Shown here in pieces: positions 8,917-20,667 of a DNA stretch of 64,000 nucleotides (the stretch's first letter is position 1; each line of letters opens with the position of its first letter). The notes below the pieces were generated by a model. It worked only from the letters and a program-made list of their open reading frames with translations. It had not been told where the DNA came from and made no database searches. The translations under genes were made by a program, and so were the position numbers. The stretch spans positions 5,459,001 through 5,523,000 of the forward strand of contig NZ_CP046622.1 in assembly GCF_009755665.1 (NCBI RefSeq), written 5' to 3'. This DNA comes from Variovorax paradoxus. GTDB taxonomy: Bacteria; Pseudomonadota; Gammaproteobacteria; Burkholderiales; Burkholderiaceae_C.

Positions 8917-11178
8917 TCATTTGGTTTCGAACCGGGTTGCGCCGTCCCATTCAGGGTCGTATGGCCGCAATGCCATGGAGGCTAATCGCTGGGCGTAGAG
9001 CTGGTAAAGGACTTTTTTGGCATCCGCCGCGAGCAGCGGATCCAGCAAGTTGCGGCCTGCGGCCCAGTCTTGGCGACGGTAGGCGTCAAGAACGCCGGCC
9101 CAGCGATGCAGTTGCTCGGCGTGCTGCTGCGCGGCCCCCGTCTGCGGGCTGGTGCTAGGGCCGAGCGGCGTGAATACGGCCACGGCCTGGGCCTTGCCTT
9201 TGACGAGCACGCTGTCGAGCTCTTGCCAGAGAAAGCCGGGCGCGAGCTCGCGGGTGACGCCGCTGGCCACAATCTCCACGCCGTAGTGCGCGCTCAGGCC
9301 TTCAAGCCGGGCAGCGAGGTTGACCGCATCGCCGACGACGGTGTAGCTGCGCCGCGCCGCCGAGCCCATGTCGCCGACGCTCATCACGCCGCTGTTGATG
9401 CCGATGCCCACGCTGATCTGGGGGCGCCCGTCGGCAACGTGAAGCTTGTTGATGTCGCGCACGGCTTCGGCCATTTCGAGCGCGGCGCGCACGGCAAGGG
9501 TGGCGTGCTCGGGGGTGTCGATGGGCGCACCCCAGAAGGCCATGACGCAATCGCCCATGTATTTGTCGACGGTGCCGCGGTGCGCGCTGATCACGCTGGT
9601 GAGCCGGTTGAACAGGGTGTTGAGAAAGGCCTGCAGCTCGGCCGGAGTCATCTGCTCCGAAAGGCGGGTGAACTCGCGCATGTCGCAGAACATGACGGTC
9701 ATGTTCTTGCTCTCGGCGCGCATGCTGTAGCGGCCGGGGGTCACGAGCATTTCGTCTACCAGTTCGGGCGGCACGTAGGTGCCGAAAAGCCGCGCCAGCC
9801 CGCGGCGCGCGCGGGCCTCGATGAAGTAGCCCCAACCCATGTTGGAGATGAAAGCCAACGCGGCCATGGCCAGGGCGGACGCCAGCGGAAGCACAAGACT
9901 GTGGCTGCGGTAGAGCCACGCATTCACGCCGACCAGCACGACAACGGTGACGATGCCGAGCACAACGGCGCGCGGCGCCGGCAGCAGCGTCAGGCCCAGC
10001 GCCAGCACAAGCCCCGCGGCCAGCACGTTCAGCACTTCGTAGCCGGGCGCGTAGTCGGGCACCGCGAGCAAGCGGCGGTCGAGCATGGCCGACACCACGT
10101 TGGCATGCACCTCGACACCGGGAAACGCCGCGCCTACCGGCGTGGCGCGCAGGTCTTGCAAACCTGGTGCTGTCGCGCCCACGAGCACGATGCGACCCTT
10201 CAGTTCGCCCGGCGCGAGCCGGCCCTCGAGCACGTCGGTGGCCGGCACATAGCGGAACGAGCCGCCATTCGCCCCGCCCGGACCGCGGAACGGCACCTGC
10301 ATGCTGGCTGTTGTGTCGACCGGCAAGCGCAGGCCGCCCACGATGAGCGATTGCAGCCGGGGCACGGCGCCGCCCGATGCAAAGGCCGGCAGCACGGGGG
10401 GCGTGCCAGTGGCAAGCCTGTAGACGGCCAGCCCCAGCGATTCGTAATACCCGGGCCGGCCGCGGTCGCCCTCATAGCGCGCGATGAGCGGCACGGTGCG
10501 AATGATGCCTTCGTCGCTCGAACTGACCAGCGTATTGAGAAAACCCGATGCCGGCGCGGCAGCCGCCAGCACCGGCAGGTTGGCGCCGAAGCCGTTCCAC
10601 GCCGTGGCGTAGCCATGGTCCGCCGGAAAGGCCTCGGGTAGCAACAGCGGCGCCGCCGGCAACTGTCCCTTGGCGCCGGGCTTCTCAGTTCGCGTGAAGT
10701 AATAGCCCAGGGCCACGCGCTGGCCGTCCAAGGCCTTGGCAAAGATGGCGTCGTTGTCGAGCGATGGCGCCACGCGTTCGATTTCAGCAGCAAGGCCGGG
10801 CATGTCGCGCAGCGGCCCGCGCGCAATCTGCCGCAGCTTGTCGAGGCCGGAGCTTCGGTCCGGCTCGACGAACATCACGTCGAAGCCCAGCACCGCCGCC
10901 TGCTGGCGCCCCGTGAGTTCCCTGGTCAGCCGGGCCAGTTTGTCTCGCGCCCAGGGCCATTGCCCCTGCCGCGCCAGGCTGGCGTCGTCGACGTCCACGA
11001 TCACGATACGGGGGTCGAGCGTGCCCGGCATGGTGGCGCGCAGGCGGGTGTCGTAGATCAAGTGGTCGAGGTGGTCGAGCACGCTCAGGCGCCAGGCACC
11101 GGTGGCATGCGCCAGGGCAAGCAAAACCGGCAGCAGAGTAATGACGATGCGTGGCCAATGCCGCCGGAGCGCATTCAT
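8917..11178 (-). CDS. CHASE2-domain class III adenylate cyclase
   Basis: A 753-residue membrane protein. Residues 10-28 form an N-terminal membrane helix. A periplasmic CHASE2 sensor follows (DPRIVIVDVDDASLARQGQW through GVEVHANVVSAMLD). About three membrane helices follow around residues 385-455, then a cytoplasmic class III cyclase domain from about residue 490. Metal-binding Asp residues are visible in VMFCDMREFT and YMGDCVMAFW. The Lys in DKYMGD and the Asp in VVGDAVNLAARLE are the pair that selects ATP over GTP, so cAMP is the likely product. It is followed directly by a cyclic nucleotide phosphodiesterase and preceded by FHA and PP2C genes on the same strand. Confidence 0.9.
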   Translation of the reverse strand: MNALRRHWPRIVITLLPVLLALAHATGAWRLSVLDHLDHLIYDTRLRATMPGTLDPRIVIVDVDDASLARQGQWPWARDKLARLTRELTGRQQAAVLGFDVMFVEPDRSSGLDKLRQIARGPLRDMPGLAAEIERVAPSLDNDAIFAKALDGQRVALGYYFTRTEKPGAKGQLPAAPLLLPEAFPADHGYATAWNGFGANLPVLAAAAPASGFLNTLVSSSDEGIIRTVPLIARYEGDRGRPGYYESLGLAVYRLATGTPPVLPAFASGGAVPRLQSLIVGGLRLPVDTTASMQVPFRGPGGANGGSFRYVPATDVLEGRLAPGELKGRIVLVGATAPGLQDLRATPVGAAFPGVEVHANVVSAMLDRRLLAVPDYAPGYEVLNVLAAGLVLALGLTLLPAPRAVVLGIVTVVVLVGVNAWLYRSHSLVLPLASALAMAALAFISNMGWGYFIEARARRGLARLFGTYVPPELVDEMLVTPGRYSMRAESKNMTVMFCDMREFTRLSEQMTPAELQAFLNTLFNRLTSVISAHRGTVDKYMGDCVMAFWGAPIDTPEHATLAVRAALEMAEAVRDINKLHVADGRPQISVGIGINSGVMSVGDMGSAARRSYTVVGDAVNLAARLEGLSAHYGVEIVASGVTRELAPGFLWQELDSVLVKGKAQAVAVFTPLGPSTSPQTGAAQQHAEQLHRWAGVLDAYRRQDWAAGRNLLDPLLAADAKKVLYQLYAQRLASMALRPYDPEWDGATRFETK

Positions 11179-11204
11179 GGCGTCGGCGCTACGCGGGCCT
11201 GAGT

Positions 11205-11855
11205 TCAGACCCGCACGAACTGCATGCGCGTGGCGCCGCCGAGTTCCAGCACGTCGAGTTCCTGCAACCCGACGGCGTCGGTACCGAGGGGATTGCCGTT
11301 GAGCCTGACCTCGCCCATGACGCTGGCCGCTACATAGCCTTGGCGCCGGCGCGTGACAACCGCCACGGCAACGCCGGGCTTGCCGATGGTGGTGACAACC
11401 TTCTGCAGCGGCAGGTCCTGGCCGGCACCCGTGTCCGAGAGCTCGCGCAGTACCGGCACGCCCATTTCGACCAGCGCACCGGCCTCGGTCGGCGCGGACG
11501 AGAGGGGAATGGAGGACGAAAAATCGTCCGACACGTTGTGTACCGAGCCCGCGCCGGGCTCCAGGTTGTTGCGGGCGCGAAAGTGAATGCGACAGCCGCC
11601 GAGCTCAATGACGTCGCTGTCCTTGAGCACCTGCTTCTGGACCACGAGCGCATTGACGTAGGTGCCGTTGGTGCTGTTGAGGTCCTCGATTTCGACTTCG
11701 CCGCCGCGCATGTGCAGCACGGCATGCTCGCCGCTGACCGCCAGGTTATCGATGACGATGTCGTTGTAGGCGCGCCGTCCCAGCGTAGTCCGGTCCTTGG
11801 CGAGCGCCACTTGTTCGATGACAACGCCATCGATCGAAATGATCATTTTCGGCAT
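11205..11855 (-). CDS. Twin FHA-domain protein
   Basis: A 216-residue cytoplasmic protein. The N-terminal FHA domain (residues 1-95) has the full phosphothreonine pocket: LGRRAYNDIVIDNLAVSGEH and DLNSTNGTYVN. The C-terminal part (about 125-216; VTTIGKPGVAVAVVTRR, LNGNPLG, ELDVLELGGATRMQFV) looks like a second, degenerate FHA domain that lacks the classical SxxH and NG residues. FHA domains read phosphothreonine marks made by Ser/Thr kinases. It lies between a PP2C phosphatase and the cyclase. No kinase gene is present in this stretch, so the writer of the mark must be elsewhere. Confidence 0.88.
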   Translation of the reverse strand: MPKMIISIDGVVIEQVALAKDRTTLGRRAYNDIVIDNLAVSGEHAVLHMRGGEVEIEDLNSTNGTYVNALVVQKQVLKDSDVIELGGCRIHFRARNNLEPGAGSVHNVSDDFSSSIPLSSAPTEAGALVEMGVPVLRELSDTGAGQDLPLQKVVTTIGKPGVAVAVVTRRRQGYVAASVMGEVRLNGNPLGTDAVGLQELDVLELGGATRMQFVRV

Positions 11856-11925
11856 TGCCGACTCCCCGATTTACAGAAATTGGTTGGTGGCAGGCACGGC
11901 GACCGGCGGTCGCTCGGGCCCGGGG

Positions 11926-12732
11926 CTAGGCGGCAGAAGGCGCATCTTGGACACGCGCTCTTGCCAGGACAACCGAAATGTTATCCCGTCCGCCATTGTC
12001 GTTTGCAATTGCAACCAAAAGTGCTGCTTTCTGCTGGAGCTCGACATCGTGGTTCAAAAGCGTGAAAAGCTGCGCATCCGAGATCATTTCACTGAGCCCG
12101 TCGGAGCACAGCATATACAGGTCGTCGGGCCTTGCGGTGTGTTCGTGCATTTCAAGCACGACTTGTGCCTCGACGCCGACCGCTCGCGTCACCAGGTTTC
12201 GGTGCGGCGAATGCAGCGCCTCCTCGGCGGTGATTGCGCCCGCGTCGAGCTGCTGCTGGCGCAGCGAATGGTCGCGCGTGAGCTGCTCGAGCTTGTTGTT
12301 GCGAAGCCTGTAGCAGCGCGAATCGCCTATGTGGCCGACCAGCACGCGCTGCGGCCGAAAAGCAGCCAGCACCAGGGTCGTTCCCATGCCCTGCAGCTCC
12401 TCGTTGGAGATGCCGGCTTCGAGAATCGCCGAATTCGCCTCGTCGGTGGCGGCCTGCAGGGCGCGCCGTATCACCCGTGCGGGCGCCTGGGGACCGGCTT
12501 GCGCAAACCAACGGGCAAAGCTGGCATGCACCAGCGACACCGCCATGGCGCTGGCCACTTCGCCACCCTTGTAGCCGCCCATGCCGTCGGCCAGCACGGC
12601 AAGGCCTAGCGCCGGATCGACATGGAGGTCGTCCTCGTTGTGGGCACGCGCGCGCCCCACGTCGGTCAACGCGGCAAACTCCCAGGACAGCGCGGGCCGA
12701 TTGGAGAAAAGGGACGCGCCGACGCTCACCAT
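11926..12732 (-). CDS. PP2C-family serine/threonine protein phosphatase
   Basis: A 268-residue protein with the PP2C/Stp1 motifs in order: TDVGRARAHNEDDL (motif 1), LAVLADGMGGYKGGE (motif 2, metal-binding Asp), GMGTTLVLA, VGHIGDSRCYRLR, LTRDHS, and MLCSDGLSEMI with DNISVVLAR at the end (the remaining metal-binding Asp residues). The start is placed at ATG 12732; an in-frame TTG at 12741 would add three residues. It dephosphorylates phospho-Ser/Thr. Location next to an FHA gene is the common bacterial kinase/phosphatase/FHA arrangement. Confidence 0.9.
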   Translation of the reverse strand: MVSVGASLFSNRPALSWEFAALTDVGRARAHNEDDLHVDPALGLAVLADGMGGYKGGEVASAMAVSLVHASFARWFAQAGPQAPARVIRRALQAATDEANSAILEAGISNEELQGMGTTLVLAAFRPQRVLVGHIGDSRCYRLRNNKLEQLTRDHSLRQQQLDAGAITAEEALHSPHRNLVTRAVGVEAQVVLEMHEHTARPDDLYMLCSDGLSEMISDAQLFTLLNHDVELQQKAALLVAIANDNGGRDNISVVLARARVQDAPSAA

Positions 12733-12756
12733 TTTGTACAAGCGAGGCGCGCGGCG

Positions 12757-13443
12757 TCAGTGCCCGGCCGAGGCGCGGGCGCGCTGCTGCAGCAAGCGGC
12801 CGGCGGCCACGACGAAAAATGCACCGGCGGCCGCGGCCGCATAGTGCAGCCAGGGGTTGGCCGCGAGCACGCCATGCAGCGAGACGTCGCTTGCAATGGT
12901 TTCACCGCCGACCCAGCCGATCAGGGCGGCGCCCAGCATGACGATGATCGGAAAACGTTCCATGAGCTTGATCATGAGCGTACTGCCAAAAATCACCAGC
13001 GGAATGCTGATTGCGAGGCCGAGCACCAGCAGCACCATGCTGCCTTGCGCGGCAGCCGCCACGGCAATGACGTTGTCCAGGCTCATGACCAGGTCGGCCA
13101 GCAGGATGGTGCGCACGGCGGCGAGCATGCTGCCGTATTCCTTGGCCTCGCCGTCATCCTCTTCTTCTTCGCCCAAAAGCTGCAGGCCGATCCACAGCAG
13201 CAGCAGGCCGCCGACGATCTGCAGGTACGGCAGCGCCAGCAGCCTGGCGGCGACGATGGTCAGCACGATGCGCAGCACCACGGCCGCGCCGGAGCCGAAC
13301 AGCACGGCTTTCTGCTGCTGCGCGGGCGGCAGGGAACGGGCAGCCATCGCAATCACCACGGCGTTGTCACCCGAAAGAATGATGTTGATCCAGACAATCT
13401 TGACCAGGCCGATCCAGAAATCGGTGCTTTGAAGGAGTTCCAT
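12757..13443 (-). CDS. TerC/YjbE-family integral membrane protein
   Basis: A 228-residue protein of about seven membrane helices. The conserved family motif SGDNAVVIAMAARSL lies in the first helix and its counterpart MSLDNVIAVAAAAQGS in the middle; their Asp and Asn residues probably bind metal. An acidic loop (GEEEEDDGEAKEYG) lies between. TerC relatives export manganese or affect membrane protein metallation; the substrate here is not known. The ATG at 13443 begins MELLQSTDFW; longer frames upstream run into the sucD terminator. Confidence 0.85.
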   Translation of the reverse strand: MELLQSTDFWIGLVKIVWINIILSGDNAVVIAMAARSLPPAQQQKAVLFGSGAAVVLRIVLTIVAARLLALPYLQIVGGLLLLWIGLQLLGEEEEDDGEAKEYGSMLAAVRTILLADLVMSLDNVIAVAAAAQGSMVLLVLGLAISIPLVIFGSTLMIKLMERFPIIVMLGAALIGWVGGETIASDVSLHGVLAANPWLHYAAAAAGAFFVVAAGRLLQQRARASAGH

Positions 13444-13468
13444 GTCTCTTTTCCACTGTGTTGTAGTG

Positions 13469-13503
13469 AAAAAAGCGCCCGCAGGGTTTGCGGGCGCTTT
13501 TTT
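13469..13503 (-). terminator. Rho-independent terminator of sucCD (bidirectional form)
   Basis: A nine-bp stem (GCGCCCGCA paired with TGCGGGCGC) has a short loop and is flanked by six A on the left and six T on the right, so it can act on either strand. It lies 38 nt after the sucD stop and just upstream of the TerC gene, so it would end sucCD transcription. Confidence 0.9.
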
Positions 13504-13541
13504 CTTTTTGCGTGGTGCGCAGAGAGGGGAGCTGCTGCGGT

Positions 13542-14435
<894 letters not shown>

Positions 14436-14445
14436 GACTTGTTCC

Positions 14446-15612
<1,167 letters not shown>

Positions 15613-15818
15613 GAGGGTTGTCTCTCGGAAGGAGGAAGTTGAGAACGGGAGATCTGGGGTCTGAGGCGTCTTTGGCTCTGTTGTTCGCGGGCGACGGCAA
15701 CCTGACGGTTGGGGGCGGCGAACAACCGCGGACTGTATCATGGTGCGGCGCACCAATACTCGACGTGACCTTGCGGTCAATACGTACTTTCTTCTAGCGA
15801 CCCCACGGATACTCCGAT

Positions 15819-16742
15819 ATGGCCAAGGTTTTCATCGACGGCGAAGCCGGTACCACCGGCTTGCAAATTCGCGAGCGGCTCCAGACGATGCCGCAAATCG
15901 AACTCGTGAGCATAGCGCCCGAGCTGCGAAAAGACGTGAACGCCAAGCGCGAGCTGATGGCGGGCGTCGACCTGGTGGTGCTGTGCCTGCACGACGACGC
16001 GGCCCGTGAATCGGTCGCGCTGATCGACCAGCTGCCGGGCAAGAAGCCCAAGATCATCGACGCCTCCACCGCGCACCGCGTGGCGCCGGGCTGGGTGTTC
16101 GGCTTCCCTGAACTGGTGGAAGGCCACTGGCAGGCCGTGGCTGCGGCCGACCGCGTCGGCAACCCGGGCTGCTATGCCACGGGCGCCATCGCCATCGTGC
16201 GGCCGCTGGTCGATGCGGGCCTGCTGCCGGCCGACTTTCCGGTTTCGCTGCCCTCGGTCAGCGGCTATTCGGGCGGCGGACGGGCCATGATCGAGGAGTA
16301 CGAGGGCGGCAAGGCGCCGCCTTTCGAAACCTACGCGCTCGGCCTCAAGCACAAGCACATTCCTGAAATCATGAATTACACCGGCCTCACCCGCCGGCCC
16401 GTCTTCATTCCTTCGGTAGGCAATTTCAAGCAGGGCATGCTCGTGCAGCTGCCGCTGCACCTCGATCTGCTGCCCGGCAAGCCGAAGGCCGGCGACCTGC
16501 ACGACGCCATTGCCGCGCATTACGCCAGGAGCAACACGCCCGAGCAGTTCGTGAAAGTGCTGCCGCCAACCGACAACGGCAAGCTCGACGCGCTGGCGCT
16601 CAACGACACCAACGAGCTCGAGATCCGCGTGTTCCCGAACGAAGACCACCGCCATGCGGTGGTGATTGCACGGCTGGACAACCTGGGCAAGGGCGCCAGT
16701 GGCGCCGCCGTGCAGAACCTGAAGCTGATGCTGGCGCTCTGA
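15819..16742 (+). CDS. argC: N-acetyl-gamma-glutamyl-phosphate reductase, short type
   Basis: A 307-residue protein of the shorter ArgC class (type 2). It has the NADP-binding start [19 protein letters not shown], the catalytic Cys in [12 protein letters not shown] (about residue 117), [12 protein letters not shown] and the substrate His region KHKHIPEI. It makes N-acetylglutamate semialdehyde in arginine synthesis. It is divergent from sucC and convergent with the next gene. Confidence 0.93.
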   Translation: MAKVFIDGEAGTTGLQIRERLQTMPQIELVSIAPELRKDVNAKRELMAGVDLVVLCLHDDAARESVALIDQLPGKKPKIIDASTAHRVAPGWVFGFPELVEGHWQAVAAADRVGNPGCYATGAIAIVRPLVDAGLLPADFPVSLPSVSGYSGGGRAMIEEYEGGKAPPFETYALGLKHKHIPEIMNYTGLTRRPVFIPSVGNFKQGMLVQLPLHLDLLPGKPKAGDLHDAIAAHYARSNTPEQFVKVLPPTDNGKLDALALNDTNELEIRVFPNEDHRHAVVIARLDNLGKGASGAAVQNLKLMLAL

Positions 16743-16763
16743 GCGCTGCTTATCGCTCCCGGC

Positions 16764-17495
16764 TCACCTGACGAGCCAGAGGCCGACGCCCAGCAGCACC
16801 GCATGCGCGCCTAACGCAATGTAGAGCGGCTTGCTTGAGGGCTCCGCCATCTCCTGCAGCGTTTCGTTGATGCGGCGCGTGAGCAGCGCGCGCAGCGCGG
16901 GGTCTTGTGCCGCGCCCTCTCCTGCTGCCATTGGCTCGCCGTGCGCGGCGCGGCCTTGCTGCCATTCGGCGAGCATGTCGCCGAGCGGCAAGCGGTTGAG
17001 CACAAAGCCGACCACCGCGCGCACCGCCTTGCCCTCACCCAGCACCGGCGCAAGCTGCTTGCTCAGCGCGTCGACCGACAACCAATCCGCCGCGCGCTGC
17101 AGCGTGCCGTGCGTGCGCGGCATGGCTTCGATGCGGCCAGCAATTGCGCCACCCAGCCGCTCGGACACGGCCTCGCCACGCGCGGCCACCAGGTGTTGCA
17201 TGGCCTTGGCCCGGCCCTGCTGCACACCCAGCATCACGTAGACGGCCACGAAGAGAAGCAGCAGCACCGCGACCAGCAGCGGAGGCGAGGTGACCAGCGC
17301 AAGCACCGCACCGGCGCCGCCCGCACGCGCCGCCGTATTTCCGGGGCCCTGCAGCTGGCTCAGGTAGTAGAAGAAGGCGCCGCCGCCGAGGATGAGCGAG
17401 AGCAAGCCGCCCTTGACCACCGATCCGATGAATGCGGCGCCAGCTTTGGCGCCCGTGCGCACGAGCGACGGCTGGCCTGCAGGTCCTGAAGACAT
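16764..17495 (-). CDS. Conserved membrane protein of unknown function
   Basis: A 243-residue protein. The start at 17495 is set by a strong GGAGGAGGAA site upstream. Hydrophobic segments lie at about residues 25-48 ([20 protein letters not shown]), 62-92 and 222-242, the last at the very C-terminus. The middle (about 100-215) is soluble, helical and Arg/Ala-rich. I do not recognise a family. It lies upstream of recX-recA but is transcribed away from argC; nothing links it to either. Confidence 0.6.
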   Translation of the reverse strand: MSSGPAGQPSLVRTGAKAGAAFIGSVVKGGLLSLILGGGAFFYYLSQLQGPGNTAARAGGAGAVLALVTSPPLLVAVLLLLFVAVYVMLGVQQGRAKAMQHLVAARGEAVSERLGGAIAGRIEAMPRTHGTLQRAADWLSVDALSKQLAPVLGEGKAVRAVVGFVLNRLPLGDMLAEWQQGRAAHGEPMAAGEGAAQDPALRALLTRRINETLQEMAEPSSKPLYIALGAHAVLLGVGLWLVR

Positions 17496-17617
17496 GAGAG
17501 TTCCTCCTCCGAAGTTTTTTATGAAGGCGGTCCTCGCGCGGGACCGGCCCGCGCCGATCATGCCATCGGCGGCATCTTCAGCATCACCGGCGCGGCGACA
17601 CGACCGGCGCCACCGCT

Positions 17618-18088
17618 TCATTCGCCGCCGCTGTCGCTGTCGCCGTCGAAATCGCTCCGGAGCACCTTGGACACCACCGCGCCCGCAAAGCCGCGCGCCA
17701 TCAGAAAGCGCATTTGCTTGGCGCGCTCCTTCGCATCGGCGGGCGGTGCGTCGAAACGGCGGCGCCACAACGCGGTAGCGCGCTCTACTTCGGTGTCTTG
17801 CAGGCTGGCCACAGCCTCTGCGATGGCTTCGGGCGCAATGCCCTTGGCCTGCAGCTCCTGGCGCACCCGCAATGCGCCCGAACGGGCGGCGCGCTGGTTC
17901 AGCACCGAGGCCACCACGCGCGGCTCGCTGATGAAGTCCTTGGCGGCCAGTTCGTCGAGCGCGCGGGCCAGCGTGCCGGGCTCTTCTTCATGCTTGGCCA
18001 GCTTGCGCTCCAGCTCCGCGCGCGAATGCTCGCGCTGGCTCAGGAGCCGCAACGCGCGGCCTTTGAGGGAGGGGGCACCGAATGCCAT
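17618..18088 (-). CDS. recX: RecA regulatory protein RecX
   Basis: A 156-residue protein matching RecX length. It begins [24 protein letters not shown] and continues [20 protein letters not shown] and [16 protein letters not shown], the three-helix repeats typical of RecX. The ATG at 18088 is chosen over upstream starts that lie in Pro/Arg-rich sequence next to recA. RecX binds RecA filaments and limits recombinase and coprotease activity. It follows recA by 49 nt, the usual operon. Confidence 0.9.
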   Translation of the reverse strand: MAFGAPSLKGRALRLLSQREHSRAELERKLAKHEEEPGTLARALDELAAKDFISEPRVVASVLNQRAARSGALRVRQELQAKGIAPEAIAEAVASLQDTEVERATALWRRRFDAPPADAKERAKQMRFLMARGFAGAVVSKVLRSDFDGDSDSGGE

Positions 18089-18137
18089 GCCTGGTGGTCG
18101 CTCGCGCGGCCCCGCGAGAGGCCGCGCCGTACCTTGC

Positions 18138-19256
<1,119 letters not shown>

Positions 19257-19303
19257 GTGGAATCTCCTTGAAAATCAACGGTTTGTGTGTGACTGCCATC
19301 CAT

Positions 19304-19319
19304 CTGCTTTTAATTACAG
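19304..19319 (-). promoter_or_regulatory. LexA (SOS) box upstream of recA
   Basis: On the recA strand: CTGTAATTAAAAGCAG, that is CTG-N10-CAG with an A/T-rich centre, the LexA operator format of beta- and gammaproteobacteria. It is placed 48-63 nt before the recA start, suited to blocking the promoter. Confidence 0.7.
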
Positions 19320-19350
19320 GCTGGATGCTTGAACAGTAGTGTAGGGGCTC

Positions 19351-19375
19351 ATGGGTTTCAGTAAACCCATTTTTT
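19351..19375 (+). promoter_or_regulatory. Perfect inverted repeat with T-run before the MarR gene
   Basis: ATGGGTTT-CAGT-AAACCCAT, an 8-bp perfect inverted repeat, is followed by a run of six T and lies 27 nt before the MarR-family start. In form it resembles a terminator or attenuator reading rightward, but no rightward gene precedes it. An operator for the MarR protein or an attenuator of its own leader is equally possible. Confidence 0.45.
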
Positions 19376-19401
19376 AGTCAGTTTGCTTTACCATTTGGGC
19401 A

Positions 19402-19887
19402 ATGGCCGAAAATGCTTTTCCGACCGATCCCGACGCCTGGCGGCAAACCCACCTGGGCCGCCTCTTGGGCCATGCGATGCGCCGCTTCGACGAGCGCGTG
19501 CTCGAACTCATGGCGCACGACGTCGAGGTGCCGCTGACGCTGTCGAACCTGGCCGCCCGCGCCCAGGTGAGTGCCGCGCACATTCACATCACGCGGCACC
19601 TGGCGCGCGAGGGCTCGCGCCTGACCGAGCTGGCCGAACGCGCCGGCATGACCAAGCAGGCGATGGGCGCGCTGGTGGACCAGTGCGAAGCCTGGGGCCT
19701 GGTCACACGCGGGCCCGACCCGCTCGATGCGCGAGCGCGGCGCGTTCTTTTCACCGCCGACGGATTGGCATGGCTCGACGCCTTTCGCGGCGCGGTCACG
19801 CAGGCCGAGCGCGAATTCCGCGCCAGTGTCGGCAACGACGTCGCCACCGTGGTAACCATCGGTCTGGAAGCGTACACAGCGGGCTAG
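19402..19887 (+). CDS. MarR-family transcriptional regulator
   Basis: A 161-residue protein. The central winged helix-turn-helix shows HIHITRHLAREGSRLTELAERAGMTKQAMGALVDQCEAWGLVTR followed by the wing DPLDARARRVLFTADGL. This is the MarR fold with a clear recognition helix (MTKQAMGALVDQCE). It is divergent from recA and precedes a two-component system by 67 nt. Ligand and targets are unknown; the inverted repeat before it may be its own operator. Confidence 0.8.
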   Translation: MAENAFPTDPDAWRQTHLGRLLGHAMRRFDERVLELMAHDVEVPLTLSNLAARAQVSAAHIHITRHLAREGSRLTELAERAGMTKQAMGALVDQCEAWGLVTRGPDPLDARARRVLFTADGLAWLDAFRGAVTQAEREFRASVGNDVATVVTIGLEAYTAG

Positions 19888-19954
19888 ACTCGGCTGGGAG
19901 AGAGACAAATGTGAACGGCGCCAGCGCGGCGCCTGAACCGGCCGGAGGTGGCTC

Positions 19955-20629
19955 ATGCGGATTCTGATTGCCGAAGACGACCAGGTGCTGGCCGATGCCC
20001 TGCTGCGCAGCCTGCGCACCTCGGGCGCGGCGGTCGACCACGTCGCGAACGGTTCGCAGGCCGACACCGCGCTCATGACGCACAGCGAGTTCGACCTGCT
20101 GATCCTCGACCTCGGGCTGCCCAACCTGCACGGCATCGAGATTCTCAAGCGCCTGCGCGCGCGCGGTTCGCAGCTGCCCGTGCTGGTGCTCACCGCGGCC
20201 GACAGCGTGGAAGAACGCGTCAAGGGCCTGGACCACGGCGCCGACGACTACATGGCCAAGCCCTTCAGCCTGCAGGAGCTCGAAGCCCGCGTGCGGGCGC
20301 TCACGCGGCGCGGCATGGGCGCCACCAGCAACACCATTCGGCACGGCCCGCTGGTGTACGACCAGGCCGGCCGCGTGGCAACCATCGACGGCAAGATGGT
20401 CGAGCTCTCGGCGCGCGAGCTCGGACTGCTCGAGGTACTGCTGCAGCGCGCGGGCCGCCTGGTCAGCAAGGACCAGCTGGTGGAGCGCCTGTGCGAATGG
20501 GGCGAGGAAGTGAGCCTGAACGCGATCGAGGTCTACATCCACCGCCTGCGCAAGAAGATCGAGAAGGGGCCGGTGCGCATTGCCACGGTTCGCGGCCTCG
20601 GCTACTGCCTCGAAAAAATCCAGCAATGA
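19955..20629 (+). CDS. OmpR/TctD-like response regulator
   Basis: A 224-residue protein. The receiver domain (1-115) has acidic pair AEDD (7-9), phospho-acceptor Asp52 in LLILDLGLP, Thr80 and Lys102 (AKPF). The winged-helix effector domain (130-220) ends in HRLRKKIEKGPVRIATVRGLGYCLE. A GGAGG site lies 8 nt before the ATG. The kinase gene follows on the same strand. Similarity is closest to QseB/TctD-type regulators. Confidence 0.9.
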   Translation: MRILIAEDDQVLADALLRSLRTSGAAVDHVANGSQADTALMTHSEFDLLILDLGLPNLHGIEILKRLRARGSQLPVLVLTAADSVEERVKGLDHGADDYMAKPFSLQELEARVRALTRRGMGATSNTIRHGPLVYDQAGRVATIDGKMVELSARELGLLEVLLQRAGRLVSKDQLVERLCEWGEEVSLNAIEVYIHRLRKKIEKGPVRIATVRGLGYCLEKIQQ

Positions 20630-20667
20630 CACGCGGGCTTGCCCCGCGGCTTCGGAGGCCGTAAGCC

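Noticed and set aside
16764-17768. Longer form of the membrane protein upstream of argC, starting at 17768
   Set aside because: The extension overlaps recX on the same strand and lacks hydrophobic or conserved sequence; the ATG at 17495 has a strong GGAGG site.
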